From an uncultured Algibacter sp. (GTDB taxonomy: Bacteria > Bacteroidota > Bacteroidia > Flavobacteriales > Flavobacteriaceae), in contig NZ_CANKXG010000007.1 in NCBI RefSeq assembly GCF_947487575.1, forward strand, positions 124,001 to 188,000: 64,000 nt of DNA, read 5' to 3'. A program made the translations under genes and the position numbers. Below are positions 1 through 7,021 of this stretch, in pieces (position 1 is the stretch's first letter; every line of letters starts with the position of its first letter). The notes under the pieces were generated by a model, which saw only the letters and a program-made list of their open reading frames with translations, did not search any database and was not told the origin of the DNA.

Positions 1-997
1 GTGGGTACTTTTCTGTTTCAGCAATTCTAATTTGCTTTTTACCGTGTTTAGCTAATACTTCTCCTAGTGTTTCAGTAATATTGTCTTTATTGAAAATAAC
101 CTTTATTCCATTAAATGCATCGCTGTAATTTGTTATGGTTACATAGTACAAGTCGATTTTTTTAGTATTGTACTCAGGGAAATCTTTTTGATTTAACATT
201 TCGGTTAATTCACGACCTCTGTCCGTTCTGAAATTAAAAAAGATAACAACATCATCCTTTTCAACTTTGGCAACAGGTTCATTATTATTTGTAATAATTA
301 ACGGTTTGATAAACTCATCAGTAATATCGTTATCATAATTGACTTGAATTTTTTCAGTTGGATTTGTTGTTTTAGTACCAACTCCATTTACTATAGCATC
401 ATAAGCTAGTTGTACACGTTCCCAACGATTATCTCTATCCATTGCATAATAGCGTCCTGTAATGGTAGCTATTTTTGTTCGTGTACCTTTAATATGGTTT
501 TCCAAATCTTCAACATAGCTTTTTCCTGATTTAGGATCTACATCTCTACCATCGGTAAAAGCATGTACAAAAGAGTTTACTCCAGCTTTATTTGCTGCAT
601 CAATAAAACCTTTTAAGTGGTTAGTGTGAGCATGAACACCTCCATTACTTAGTAGCCCTAAAAAGTGAACATTTTTATTATTGTCTGAAGCATATTTTAA
701 AGCATCAACTAATACCTTTTCATCCTTTAAAGTGTCTTTTTCTATGGCTAAATTAATTTTAGCTAAATCTTGATATACAATTCTACCAGCACCTAAATTC
801 ATGTGTCCTACTTCACTATTTCCCATTTGGCCTTCTGGCAGACCAACGTGCAAACCATCTGTGCGAAGTGTTGCATAAGGGTATTTTTTATATAAAGAAT
901 CTATGAATGGTGTGTTGGCATGATCGATAGCAGAAACTTTTGGGTCTGGAGAATTTCCCCAACCGTCAAGAATCATTAAAATAACTTTTTTGTTCAT
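1..997 (-). CDS. gpmI: 2,3-bisphosphoglycerate-independent phosphoglycerate mutase, 3' end outside the window
   Basis: Glycolytic/gluconeogenic enzyme interconverting 3- and 2-phosphoglycerate in the cytoplasm, alkaline-phosphatase superfamily with two Mn2+. Translating the minus strand from the ATG at 997 gives an N-terminus with the metal-binding DGWG motif (residues 11-14) and the nucleophile serine region GQMGNSEVGHMNLGAGR (Ser61), followed by DGRDVDPKS and RYYAMDRDNRW, all typical of GpmI. About 332 codons are visible of roughly 505 usual for the family; the C-terminus lies beyond position 1. A good promoter lies just upstream (see 1025-1057), so it is probably the first gene of its transcript. 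The start has no competing upstream ATG. Identification is secure. Confidence 0.96.
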   Translation of the reverse strand, partial: MNKKVILMILDGWGNSPDPKVSAIDHANTPFIDSLYKKYPYATLRTDGLHVGLPEGQMGNSEVGHMNLGAGRIVYQDLAKINLAIEKDTLKDEKVLVDALKYASDNNKNVHFLGLLSNGGVHAHTNHLKGFIDAANKAGVNSFVHAFTDGRDVDPKSGKSYVEDLENHIKGTRTKIATITGRYYAMDRDNRWERVQLAYDAIVNGVGTKTTNPTEKIQVNYDNDITDEFIKPLIITNNNEPVAKVEKDDVVIFFNFRTDRGRELTEMLNQKDFPEYNTKKIDLYYVTITNYSDAFNGIKVIFNKDNITETLGEVLAKHGKKQIRIAETEKYP

Positions 998-1024
998 TTT
1001 TTTTGTTAAAATTTTAAAACTAAA

Positions 1025-1057
1025 CAAAGATATGAAACTTAGTTATAAATGAAGCAA
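1025..1057 (-). promoter_or_regulatory. Bacteroidota-type promoter of gpmI
   Basis: On the minus strand the -7 box TATCTTTG (1032 to 1025) fits TAnnTTTG and a TTG (1057-1055) sits 22 bases upstream, within the usual spacing for the -33 element. Transcription would start near 1018, giving a leader of about 20 bases before the ATG at 997. Confidence 0.6.
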
Positions 1058-1250
1058 TAAACCCTTTGAAATGCCTTATTTATTAAGGATTTAGCATAAT
1101 TATCAATAGTGGCTATTTTAGTTAACAATGTGTGAAATAAACGTTAAAAATGTGTTATATCTTAATTTTTGTGTAACAGATAGAATTTATTATCGTCTCT
1201 TTAGTATATCAAAAAACATAAATCAATAAATCAAATTAAAATCTTTCATC

Positions 1251-1658
1251 ATGAAAAAAACAATCATTATTTCCGCAATCGCATTATGCTTTTCAATTGT
1301 ATCTGTTAATGCAACTCCTGAAAATTCAACTATTAATTATGAAGTAGGAGCTTTTTTTAAAGTGAATTCTTTTTGTGTTTCTATTGCAAAAGGCGATTTA
1401 GAAACAGTTCAAAAATTAATTAGTAGAGGTGCAGATGTTAACGAAGTATCCAATGGAATGACTCCTGTTATGTATGCTGCAAAATTTAATAGAACGGATA
1501 TTTTAGAACTTCTAATTACTCATGGGGCTAATTTAAAAGTAAAGTCTAATAATAAAATGACAGCTTTAAAATATGCAAAAATACATGGCGCAAAGGATGC
1601 TGAAGCTATTTTAATTAAAGCTATTGCTGATGCAAAACAAGCTAAAAAAAGAAAATAA
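1251..1658 (+). CDS. secreted/periplasmic ankyrin-repeat protein
   Basis: Small protein of 135 residues with a clear Sec signal peptide (MKKTIIISAIALCFSIVSVNA, cleavage after about residue 21). Residues ~40-105 form two ankyrin repeats: the pattern GDLETVQKLISRGADVNEV followed by TPVMYAAKFNRTDILELLITHGANL is diagnostic. The C-terminus is lysine/alanine rich. Ankyrin repeats mediate protein binding; the partner is not identifiable here. It is a single gene, convergent with the M48 protease gene, and closed by a bidirectional terminator at 1695-1725. Function beyond a periplasmic binding scaffold is unknown. Confidence 0.85.
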   Translation: MKKTIIISAIALCFSIVSVNATPENSTINYEVGAFFKVNSFCVSIAKGDLETVQKLISRGADVNEVSNGMTPVMYAAKFNRTDILELLITHGANLKVKSNNKMTALKYAKIHGAKDAEAILIKAIADAKQAKKRK

Positions 1659-1694
1659 TTATAGAAATTAATAATTATTTGAGTTAGTCACTCT

Positions 1695-1725
1695 AAAAAA
1701 AGCCTCGTTTAACGAGGCTTTTTTG
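1695..1725. terminator. bidirectional rho-independent terminator
   Basis: A 12-bp perfect stem AAAAAAGCCTCG / CGAGGCTTTTTT with a short TTTAA loop, with a T run on both strands, lies between the convergent ankyrin gene (plus) and M48 protease gene (minus). Confidence 0.85.
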
Positions 1726-1744
1726 TGTTATATTGAAATTGATA

Positions 1745-2512
1745 CTATTGATTTTTGTATTTAATTATGGCTTCTTCAATTTTTTCAATCCTATTATCAG
1801 GGTCTGGGTGAGTGCTTTTAAATTCTGGAACCCGATTTGGTCCAGCTGCACTTTTTAAAATTTCCATAACACCTATCATCTCTTTCGGATTATAACCTGC
1901 TTTAATCATAAATTTAACGCCAAGATCATCACTTTCCAATTCATCATCTCTTCCATTAGTTAATAATGTATTTTGACCAATTCCACTTACTAATCCGCCC
2001 ATATCTGCTCCAACAGATCCGGCTGTGGCTAAACCTTGCCAGTATTCACTTTCAGCAATACGCTCTGCGCTATGCCTTCCTAAAACGTGTCCTATTTCAT
2101 GCCCTAATACACCAGCTAATTGATCTTCATTCTCTAATTTAGAGAAAAGAGCATGTGTTATAAATATTTGCCCCCCAGGTAATGCAAAGGCATTAATAGC
2201 ATTGGGGTCGGCTAATAAGTGAAATTCGTATTTATAAGGTGTCTGTCTAGCAATACTATTATTTACTAATTTATTTCCAACATTATCTACTAATGCTTGA
2301 TATTGGTTGTTTGGGTGCAAACCGCCGTGCTGTTGTGCCATTTGAGGTGCGCTCTGTAAGCCAATAGCAATTTCTTTATCTGGTGTCATTGATATAGTTT
2401 GCATTCTTCCTGTATATGGATTCTCTTCTCTTTGGCTACATCTTTTGAATACAAAAAATAAAGCTATGGCTACTCCAATTAATAAACGGACTTTTAGATT
2501 TCTTCCTCTCAT
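1745..2512 (-). CDS. M48 family zinc metallopeptidase
   Basis: 255-residue membrane-anchored or exported protease of the M48 (BepA/LoiP/YcaL-like) family. Residues 8-22 form a hydrophobic signal/anchor segment. The zinc motif HEIGH is at 138-142 (extended GHEIGHVLGRHSAER) and the third ligand is likely Glu193 in DELESDDLG, followed by the usual GYNP motif; the protein ends in the STHPDPDNRI signature typical of this family. Such proteases degrade misfolded outer-membrane or periplasmic proteins. There is no TPR domain, so it is the short form. The cysteine after the hydrophobic segment (FKRCS) is a poor lipobox. Monocistronic by position. Confidence 0.9.
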   Translation of the reverse strand: MRGRNLKVRLLIGVAIALFFVFKRCSQREENPYTGRMQTISMTPDKEIAIGLQSAPQMAQQHGGLHPNNQYQALVDNVGNKLVNNSIARQTPYKYEFHLLADPNAINAFALPGGQIFITHALFSKLENEDQLAGVLGHEIGHVLGRHSAERIAESEYWQGLATAGSVGADMGGLVSGIGQNTLLTNGRDDELESDDLGVKFMIKAGYNPKEMIGVMEILKSAAGPNRVPEFKSTHPDPDNRIEKIEEAIIKYKNQ

Positions 2513-2608
2513 TTTAAAAAAATTTTGAAACTAAAATTACAAAATTTTAGTTTATAATAATTTTGACACTTATTTTTAAGTTAAGTCACTCTTTTTGAAT
2601 ATAGTGGT

Positions 2609-3109
2609 TTATAGCGTTTTCAACATGGTGTAGTGAATACCTATATTTTTTATGTTGAATGCGTTACCTGTAACTTGATAATTGTTTTTTTTGTAAAAAT
2701 TAATAGCTACTTCTCTGGCGTTACACCAAAGGGTTTTTACCTTTTTTTCTTTGAGTAAATTTTCTCCTTGTTTTAAAATGACGTTTCCTAGACCTTTACC
2801 TTGAAAGGGTTTTAGAATTGCCATTCCTCTTAATTGATATTGATTTGCTTCTGAAATATTAGGATTTGAATTTTTAAAAAAGGAGCATATACCAACTAAT
2901 TTATACTCAATAAAAAGACCTAAATGTATGGTGGTTTCTAAATTATCGCCATCAAAAATACAAGTTTCAATGGGCTTTCCTGTTCTTAAAACAGAATGTC
3001 TTACAGTATAAGTTTTTGTTGAGGTTATGGTTTTTATTTGATATTCTGAAGTGTTGATACTTTTTGTTTTTTCAAACTTAAAAATATTTTGAAGAATTAT
3101 TATCTTCAC
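2609..3109 (-). CDS. GNAT family N-acetyltransferase
   Basis: 166-residue protein with a GNAT fold C-terminal to residue ~45: beta-strand LRGMAILKPFQGKGLGNVILKQGE contains the acetyl-CoA pyrophosphate loop QGKGLG, and VKTLWCNAREVAINFYKKNNYQ is the typical strand-helix after it. The first ~30 residues do not look like GNAT and the true start may be further downstream, although no better ATG stands out. It is divergent from another GNAT gene starting only 14 bases away. The substrate cannot be predicted. Confidence 0.82.
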   Translation of the reverse strand: MKIIILQNIFKFEKTKSINTSEYQIKTITSTKTYTVRHSVLRTGKPIETCIFDGDNLETTIHLGLFIEYKLVGICSFFKNSNPNISEANQYQLRGMAILKPFQGKGLGNVILKQGENLLKEKKVKTLWCNAREVAINFYKKNNYQVTGNAFNIKNIGIHYTMLKTL

Positions 3110-3123
3110 TTAAAATTTATTTT

Positions 3124-3549
3124 ATGCCGTTTGAATTTAAAATTATTGAAAAAGAGCATATTAATGCTGTGGTTCCACTTGTGCAAAAATTGAATGATTT
3201 TAAAGTCTCAGAAGACGTTTTAAAACAACGTTTCTCAGAAATGATTACTCAAAATTATGAGTGTGCAGTAATTTATGATGGTGATAAGCTTATTGGTGTT
3301 TGTGGATTATGGTATTGTACAAGGCATTATTCTGGTAAGAGTGTAGAGCCAGATCATGTTATAATAGATGATGTTTACAGAGGATTGGGATTAGGTAAGC
3401 AATTTTTTGAATGGATTTATGCGTATGTTTCAGAAAAGGAGTTTGAGGCTATGGAGTTAAATACGTATGTGAGTAATTATCAATCACATAAATTTTATTT
3501 TAATGAGGGCTTTAAAATTTTAGGCTATCATTTTTTGAAAAAGCTTTGA
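3124..3549 (+). CDS. GNAT family N-acetyltransferase
   Basis: 141-residue GNAT acetyltransferase. DHVIIDDVYRGLGLGKQFFEWI carries the acetyl-CoA-binding R-G-L-G-L-G loop (about residues 90-95), preceded by the core strands AVIYDGDKLIGVCGLW and followed by LNTYVSNYQSHKFYFNEGF, the motif B region. Length is typical. It is oriented away from the preceding GNAT gene and is followed by tRNA-Gly. Sequence similarity between the two neighbouring GNAT proteins is low by eye, so they are not a recent duplication. Substrate unknown. Confidence 0.87.
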   Translation: MPFEFKIIEKEHINAVVPLVQKLNDFKVSEDVLKQRFSEMITQNYECAVIYDGDKLIGVCGLWYCTRHYSGKSVEPDHVIIDDVYRGLGLGKQFFEWIYAYVSEKEFEAMELNTYVSNYQSHKFYFNEGFKILGYHFLKKL

Positions 3550-3600
3550 TTTTTTCTTGCAGAAGAAGAAAGTGTTTATATATTTGCATCGGAATTAAAG

Positions 3601-3673
3601 GCGGGAGTAGCTCAGTTGGTAGAGCGTCAGCCTTCCAAGCTGAATGTCGCCAGTTCGAACCTGGTCTCCCGCT
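3601..3673 (+). tRNA. tRNA-Gly (anticodon TCC)
   Basis: Complete cloverleaf: acceptor GCGGGAG (3601-3607) pairs with CTCCCGC (3666-3672), D-arm GCTCAGTTGGTAGAGC, anticodon stem TCAGC/GCTGA with loop CTTCCAA giving anticodon TCC (3634-3636), T-arm GCCAG-TTCGAAC-CTGGT. Discriminator base T at 3673; CCA is not encoded. Confidence 0.97.
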
Positions 3674-3674
3674 C

Positions 3675-3706
3675 AAAAAGCTTCATAGAAATATGAGGCT
3701 TTTTTT
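3675..3706 (+). terminator. rho-independent terminator after tRNA-Gly
   Basis: AAAAAGCTTCAT pairs with ATGAGGCTTTTT across an AGAAAT loop (12 pairs, one G-T) and continues into a T run, starting two bases after the tRNA. Confidence 0.85.
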
Positions 3707-3756
3707 ATGCAGATTTGTTTTAGTTTGGATCATGCTGTGGCATTGATTGCTACACC

Positions 3757-3845
3757 CTGCATGAAGGATAGTAGTGGAAAGCCCACAGCGGAGGCACGGA
3801 GCGAGGACTTGTAGCGGATAGCCTGACCCTTTAGGGGCATGCCCA
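3757..3845 (+). repeat. dispersed structured repeat, copy A
   Basis: Closing stem GCATG (3759-3763) / CATGC (3838-3842), conserved core GGATAG...GTAGCGGATAGCCTGACCC and small hairpin CCC-TTTA-GGG. Related copies lie at 17715-17801, 30024-30173 and 37405-37488, where the closing stem is GCGTTA/TAACGC instead; the changed but still paired stem in this copy is covariation. Function unknown. Confidence 0.7.
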
Positions 3846-3850
3846 AACTA

Positions 3851-4558
3851 TTATTTTAATTGATTTAATTCTATGCCAGTTTCAACCTCATATGGTGTTT
3901 TGTTGTATTCGAAAATTCTGGCTGTTAATGCTCCTTTTAAAATTATAGAATTGTTATTAACATGCAGCCAACTACCTTCTCTTAGTCCTATTACTGGCTG
4001 GGTATTGAAGTAATGAAATTCTTTTATTCTGGTTTCTCGAGTTTCACCTTTATGATTGCTATTTGGGTTTGGGTCTAAATAATGTGGGTTTATATTGAAT
4101 GGGACTAAACCTAGAGCATTGAAATTTGGAGGATATACTATGGGCATATCGTTAGTGGTTTTAATGGTTAAACCGCAAATATTGCTACCAGCGCTTGTGC
4201 CTAAATACGGTGTGCCATTTTGTATGGTTTGTTTTAGGGCATTAATTAAGTTGTTTTTGTGTAATTGATTTGCTAAAACAAAAGTGTTGCCGCCACCTGT
4301 AAAAATGGCTTCTGCATTTTTAATGGCTTTGGTTGGGTTTTCAAATTCGTGAATGCCTTTTACTTGTTTATCAATTTTTTTGAATGCTTTTCTTGCTATT
4401 TCTGTGTAATCTTTATGCGAAATACCACTTGGTCTTGCATAGGGAATAAAAAGTATGGTGTTGGCGTTTTTGAAAAACGTTTTTAAATGGTCTAAAATAT
4501 ATCCTAAATATCCGCTACCATGAACTGTTGAGGTGCTGGCTATGATTATGTTACGCAT
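3851..4558 (-). CDS. pepE: dipeptidase E (alpha-aspartyl dipeptidase), peptidase family S51
   Basis: Cytoplasmic serine peptidase hydrolysing N-terminal Asp-Xaa dipeptides. The 235 residues match the family length. Visible signatures: IFTGGGNTFVL (residues 85-95), nucleophile elbow GTSAGSN with Ser122, and the histidine of INPHYLDPN (His159), positions that agree with the Ser-His-Glu triad of Salmonella PepE; FHYFNTQPVIGLREGSWLHV carries the C-terminal glutamate region. Start ATG at 4558 is unambiguous. It is a single gene between a dispersed repeat and a divergent gene cluster. Confidence 0.92.
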   Translation of the reverse strand: MRNIIIASTSTVHGSGYLGYILDHLKTFFKNANTILFIPYARPSGISHKDYTEIARKAFKKIDKQVKGIHEFENPTKAIKNAEAIFTGGGNTFVLANQLHKNNLINALKQTIQNGTPYLGTSAGSNICGLTIKTTNDMPIVYPPNFNALGLVPFNINPHYLDPNPNSNHKGETRETRIKEFHYFNTQPVIGLREGSWLHVNNNSIILKGALTARIFEYNKTPYEVETGIELNQLK

Positions 4559-4660
4559 GAATTATAATTTTATATAAAATTAATTGATTATTTGTATTAA
4601 AAAAATGATAGCTTTTCTTTTTAAGAAACGAATTAAAGTAGTAATTTGAAAATAAAAATT

Positions 4661-5461
4661 ATGAAACGATTTTTATTGATTTTTGCTTTAGTGTCTTCTT
4701 TATCATCTATATCTCAAACAATTACTCGAATTGAGGTTTCGGGGAAAATTATTGTTGAAGGCAGTGATATTTCTGGTATTACCATATTTAATGCATCTTC
4801 AAATACTGGAACGATTACTGACGAGAATGGAGAGTTTAAAATAAAAGTAACGTTAGATGACACTATTGAAGTAAGTGCATTGCAATATCAAAATATTAGT
4901 TTTAAAGTTAATGAGGCTATTATTAAATCTAAAAAAATGAAGCTTTTTTTAATTGAAGAAATTAATAGATTAGATGAGGTTATTGTTTTTACAAAAGGCT
5001 TGTCGGGTAATTTGGATACTGATTTAGCGGATACCAAACCTTTTGAGCCGCAATTAGATGCCTTGTATTTTGGGGTTAAAAATAGTAAGGAATATGATTT
5101 TGAAACGGACTATAAAACGGATGTAGAAAATGTTACTGTTGACAGGCAGCATTTACCAATGGTTAATGGTTTAAATATTGTAAATGTTGTAGACCAGTTA
5201 TTATTGCCTTTATTTAGATCTGAGGTTAAGGATAAAAAGAAAGCTGGCGTACCAGATGTACCAATAGAGTCTATTAAATATTACTTTGGATCTGAGTTTT
5301 TAGTTGATAATTTTAATATTCCAGAACATCGTGTTGAAGAGTTTATTCAATTTGTTGAAAGTGGTGATTTTGATTTTTCTTTGCTTAATTATGGCAAGGA
5401 AATGGAATTTCTAGAAATTTTAAATGCTAAAAGTGTGGCTTTTTTAAATGCTAAAAACTAA
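4661..5461 (+). CDS. CarboxypepD_reg-like domain exported protein
   Basis: Exported protein of 266 residues. The ATG at 4661 gives a signal peptide (MKRFLLIFALVSSLSSISQ); a TTG 15 bases upstream extends the frame but spoils the signal n-region, so the ATG is preferred. Residues ~30-105 are a carboxypeptidase-regulatory-like beta-sandwich (SGKIIVEGSDISGITIFN...GTITDENGEFKIKVTLDDTIEVSALQY), the domain found at the start of TonB-dependent receptors, ending in the LDEVIV motif. The remaining ~160 residues have no recognised domain. It is a paralogue of the next gene (same ITD-NG-F--K-L-DT and INRLDEVIV patterns) and leads a four-gene plus-strand group ending in an M1 peptidase. Precise role unknown; probably periplasmic or outer-membrane associated. 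Confidence 0.83.
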   Translation: MKRFLLIFALVSSLSSISQTITRIEVSGKIIVEGSDISGITIFNASSNTGTITDENGEFKIKVTLDDTIEVSALQYQNISFKVNEAIIKSKKMKLFLIEEINRLDEVIVFTKGLSGNLDTDLADTKPFEPQLDALYFGVKNSKEYDFETDYKTDVENVTVDRQHLPMVNGLNIVNVVDQLLLPLFRSEVKDKKKAGVPDVPIESIKYYFGSEFLVDNFNIPEHRVEEFIQFVESGDFDFSLLNYGKEMEFLEILNAKSVAFLNAKN

Positions 5462-5552
5462 ACTGGCTTAAAAGCATTTAACAAAACATTAAAAATCATT
5501 TACATTTTTTTTAAGATTTGAAATACGTTCTTTACGCTCTAATTTAACCAAT

Positions 5553-6347
5553 TTGAGTAGAGTATTACTATTTCTTTTTTTAATTTTATTATCACTTCCT
5601 GTTCTTGGTCAGTCTATTAAAGTATTAGGAAGGGTAGAAGGTGAAAGAAATATTGAAAATATTCATGTTATGAATAAAACCGCTCAAGTTTTTACTATAA
5701 CTGATAATAAAGGGCATTTTCATATCACTGCTAAATTAAATGATACTTTAACGTTCTCATCTATACAGCATAAATTAAAGGAAGTTATTGTTTCATCTCA
5801 GATTATTGACAATAAAGCCGTTTTTGTAAAATTAGACGAACATATTAATGAGTTAGATGAAGTTATTGTCGGTAAAGTTTTAACTGGCGATTTAATTTTA
5901 GATATTAATAATACAGAAGGCGATGCGCCTATTAACTTCTATGATGTTGGTATTCCTGGTTATACAGGTAAACAAGCTACGCAAAGTGAGAGACGTTTAT
6001 ATGAAGCAGGAGAGTTTAAACCTATAATGTTATTAGGTCTTTTAGGAGGAGGTATTCCGATAAACCCAATATTAAATGGTATTAGTGGTAGAACAAAAAT
6101 GCTTAAGACCAGAGTTAAAACTGAAGAAAAGGAGGCGTTAATGCGAAGTATAAAAGCAAGACTTGCAAAAGATTTTTTTGCTTCAAACCCAATAGAAGAA
6201 TCATTGAAAATGGATTTTTTTTATTTCTGCGCAGACGATAAAAATTTTATAAAGTATTGTAAAAATAAAGGAGATTTTGATACCTTAATTTTTTTAAGAA
6301 AAAAATATAAGCAGTATTTAGAAAACATGAGTTCTAATAAAAAATAA
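5553..6347 (+). CDS. CarboxypepD_reg-like domain exported protein, paralogue of the preceding gene
   Basis: 264 residues from a TTG start; the following MSRVLLFLFLILLSLPVLGQ is a complete signal peptide and the next in-frame ATG would remove it, so TTG is accepted. Residues ~22-105 repeat the carboxypeptidase-regulatory-like fold of the upstream gene (ITDNKGHFHITAKLNDTLTFSSIQHK, then INELDEVIVG). The C-terminal half contains a glycine-rich GLLGGGIPINPI segment and a basic tail. It is separated by 91 bases from its paralogue and 61 bases from the DUF6702 gene and is probably co-transcribed. No function can be assigned. Confidence 0.8.
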   Translation: MSRVLLFLFLILLSLPVLGQSIKVLGRVEGERNIENIHVMNKTAQVFTITDNKGHFHITAKLNDTLTFSSIQHKLKEVIVSSQIIDNKAVFVKLDEHINELDEVIVGKVLTGDLILDINNTEGDAPINFYDVGIPGYTGKQATQSERRLYEAGEFKPIMLLGLLGGGIPINPILNGISGRTKMLKTRVKTEEKEALMRSIKARLAKDFFASNPIEESLKMDFFYFCADDKNFIKYCKNKGDFDTLIFLRKKYKQYLENMSSNKK

Positions 6348-6408
6348 TAAACTTTGGAATGCTTTTTGAAAAACAAAAAAGTATTTTAGTTATCTTTAAA
6401 TCATAAAT

Positions 6409-6912
6409 ATGAATTTTTTTAAATTACTGATATTCATAACTATAATTCCTTTTTTTGCATTTACATCTATGCACAAATATTATATAAGTGTTACTCAAGT
6501 TAACTATGTTGAGGAAAAGGAGTCGGTTCAAATAATTTCTAGAATTTTTATTGATGATTTTGAAAATGCTTTAAAATCAAATTATGATGAAAGCATTATA
6601 CTAGCTGAAAAAAATGAGCCTGAAATAGTTGATACTTATATGGATACATATCTGCAAGATAAAATCAAATTACAAATAAATAATAAAGACGTTTTGTTCA
6701 ATTTTATAGGTAAAGAATATGAAGGCGATATTGTAAGATGTTACTTAGAGGTTGTTGACGTAAAACATATAGAAACTTTCTCCATTACAAATAGTGTTTT
6801 ATTCGATTTGCAAACAGATCAACAAAATATTGTGAAAACGAAAATAAACGCTAAGAATAAAAGTGTTATTTTAAATTATGACAATCCTAATGCTTTGTTA
6901 AAATTTAATTAA
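6409..6912 (+). CDS. DUF6702 family exported protein
   Basis: 167-residue protein with a signal peptide (residues 1-19, ending FAFTS) followed by MHKYYISVTQVNYVEEKESVQIISRIFIDDFENALKSNYDES. The HKYYxSxTxxxY start and the IFIDDFE core are the hallmark of the DUF6702 family of flavobacteria. The family has no biochemical role assigned. It is regularly found directly upstream of the M1 peptidase gene, as here (109 bases to that ATG), which suggests a shared envelope-related process. Nothing else in the sequence gives a mechanism. Confidence 0.85.
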   Translation: MNFFKLLIFITIIPFFAFTSMHKYYISVTQVNYVEEKESVQIISRIFIDDFENALKSNYDESIILAEKNEPEIVDTYMDTYLQDKIKLQINNKDVLFNFIGKEYEGDIVRCYLEVVDVKHIETFSITNSVLFDLQTDQQNIVKTKINAKNKSVILNYDNPNALLKFN

Positions 6913-6940
6913 AATAAAGTAAATTGAATATGTAATTTAG

Positions 6941-6948
6941 TATTTTCG
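6941..6948 (+). promoter_or_regulatory. possible -7 box for the M1 peptidase gene
   Basis: TATTTTCG resembles TAnnTTTG with a C in the last triplet. A TTG at 6924-6926 is only 14 bases upstream, shorter than normal, so only the -7 box is offered. Leader to the ATG at 7022 would be about 65 bases. Confidence 0.3.
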
Positions 6949-7021
6949 TGCACATTTTATGATAATCTTCTAACGAAAATTGGTAAAAACACTTTATTTT
7001 CTAATTAAACAAAAAACAACT

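Noticed and set aside
3546-3746. Plus-strand ORF of 66 codons
   Set aside because: It runs through tRNA-Gly and its terminator; no protein features.
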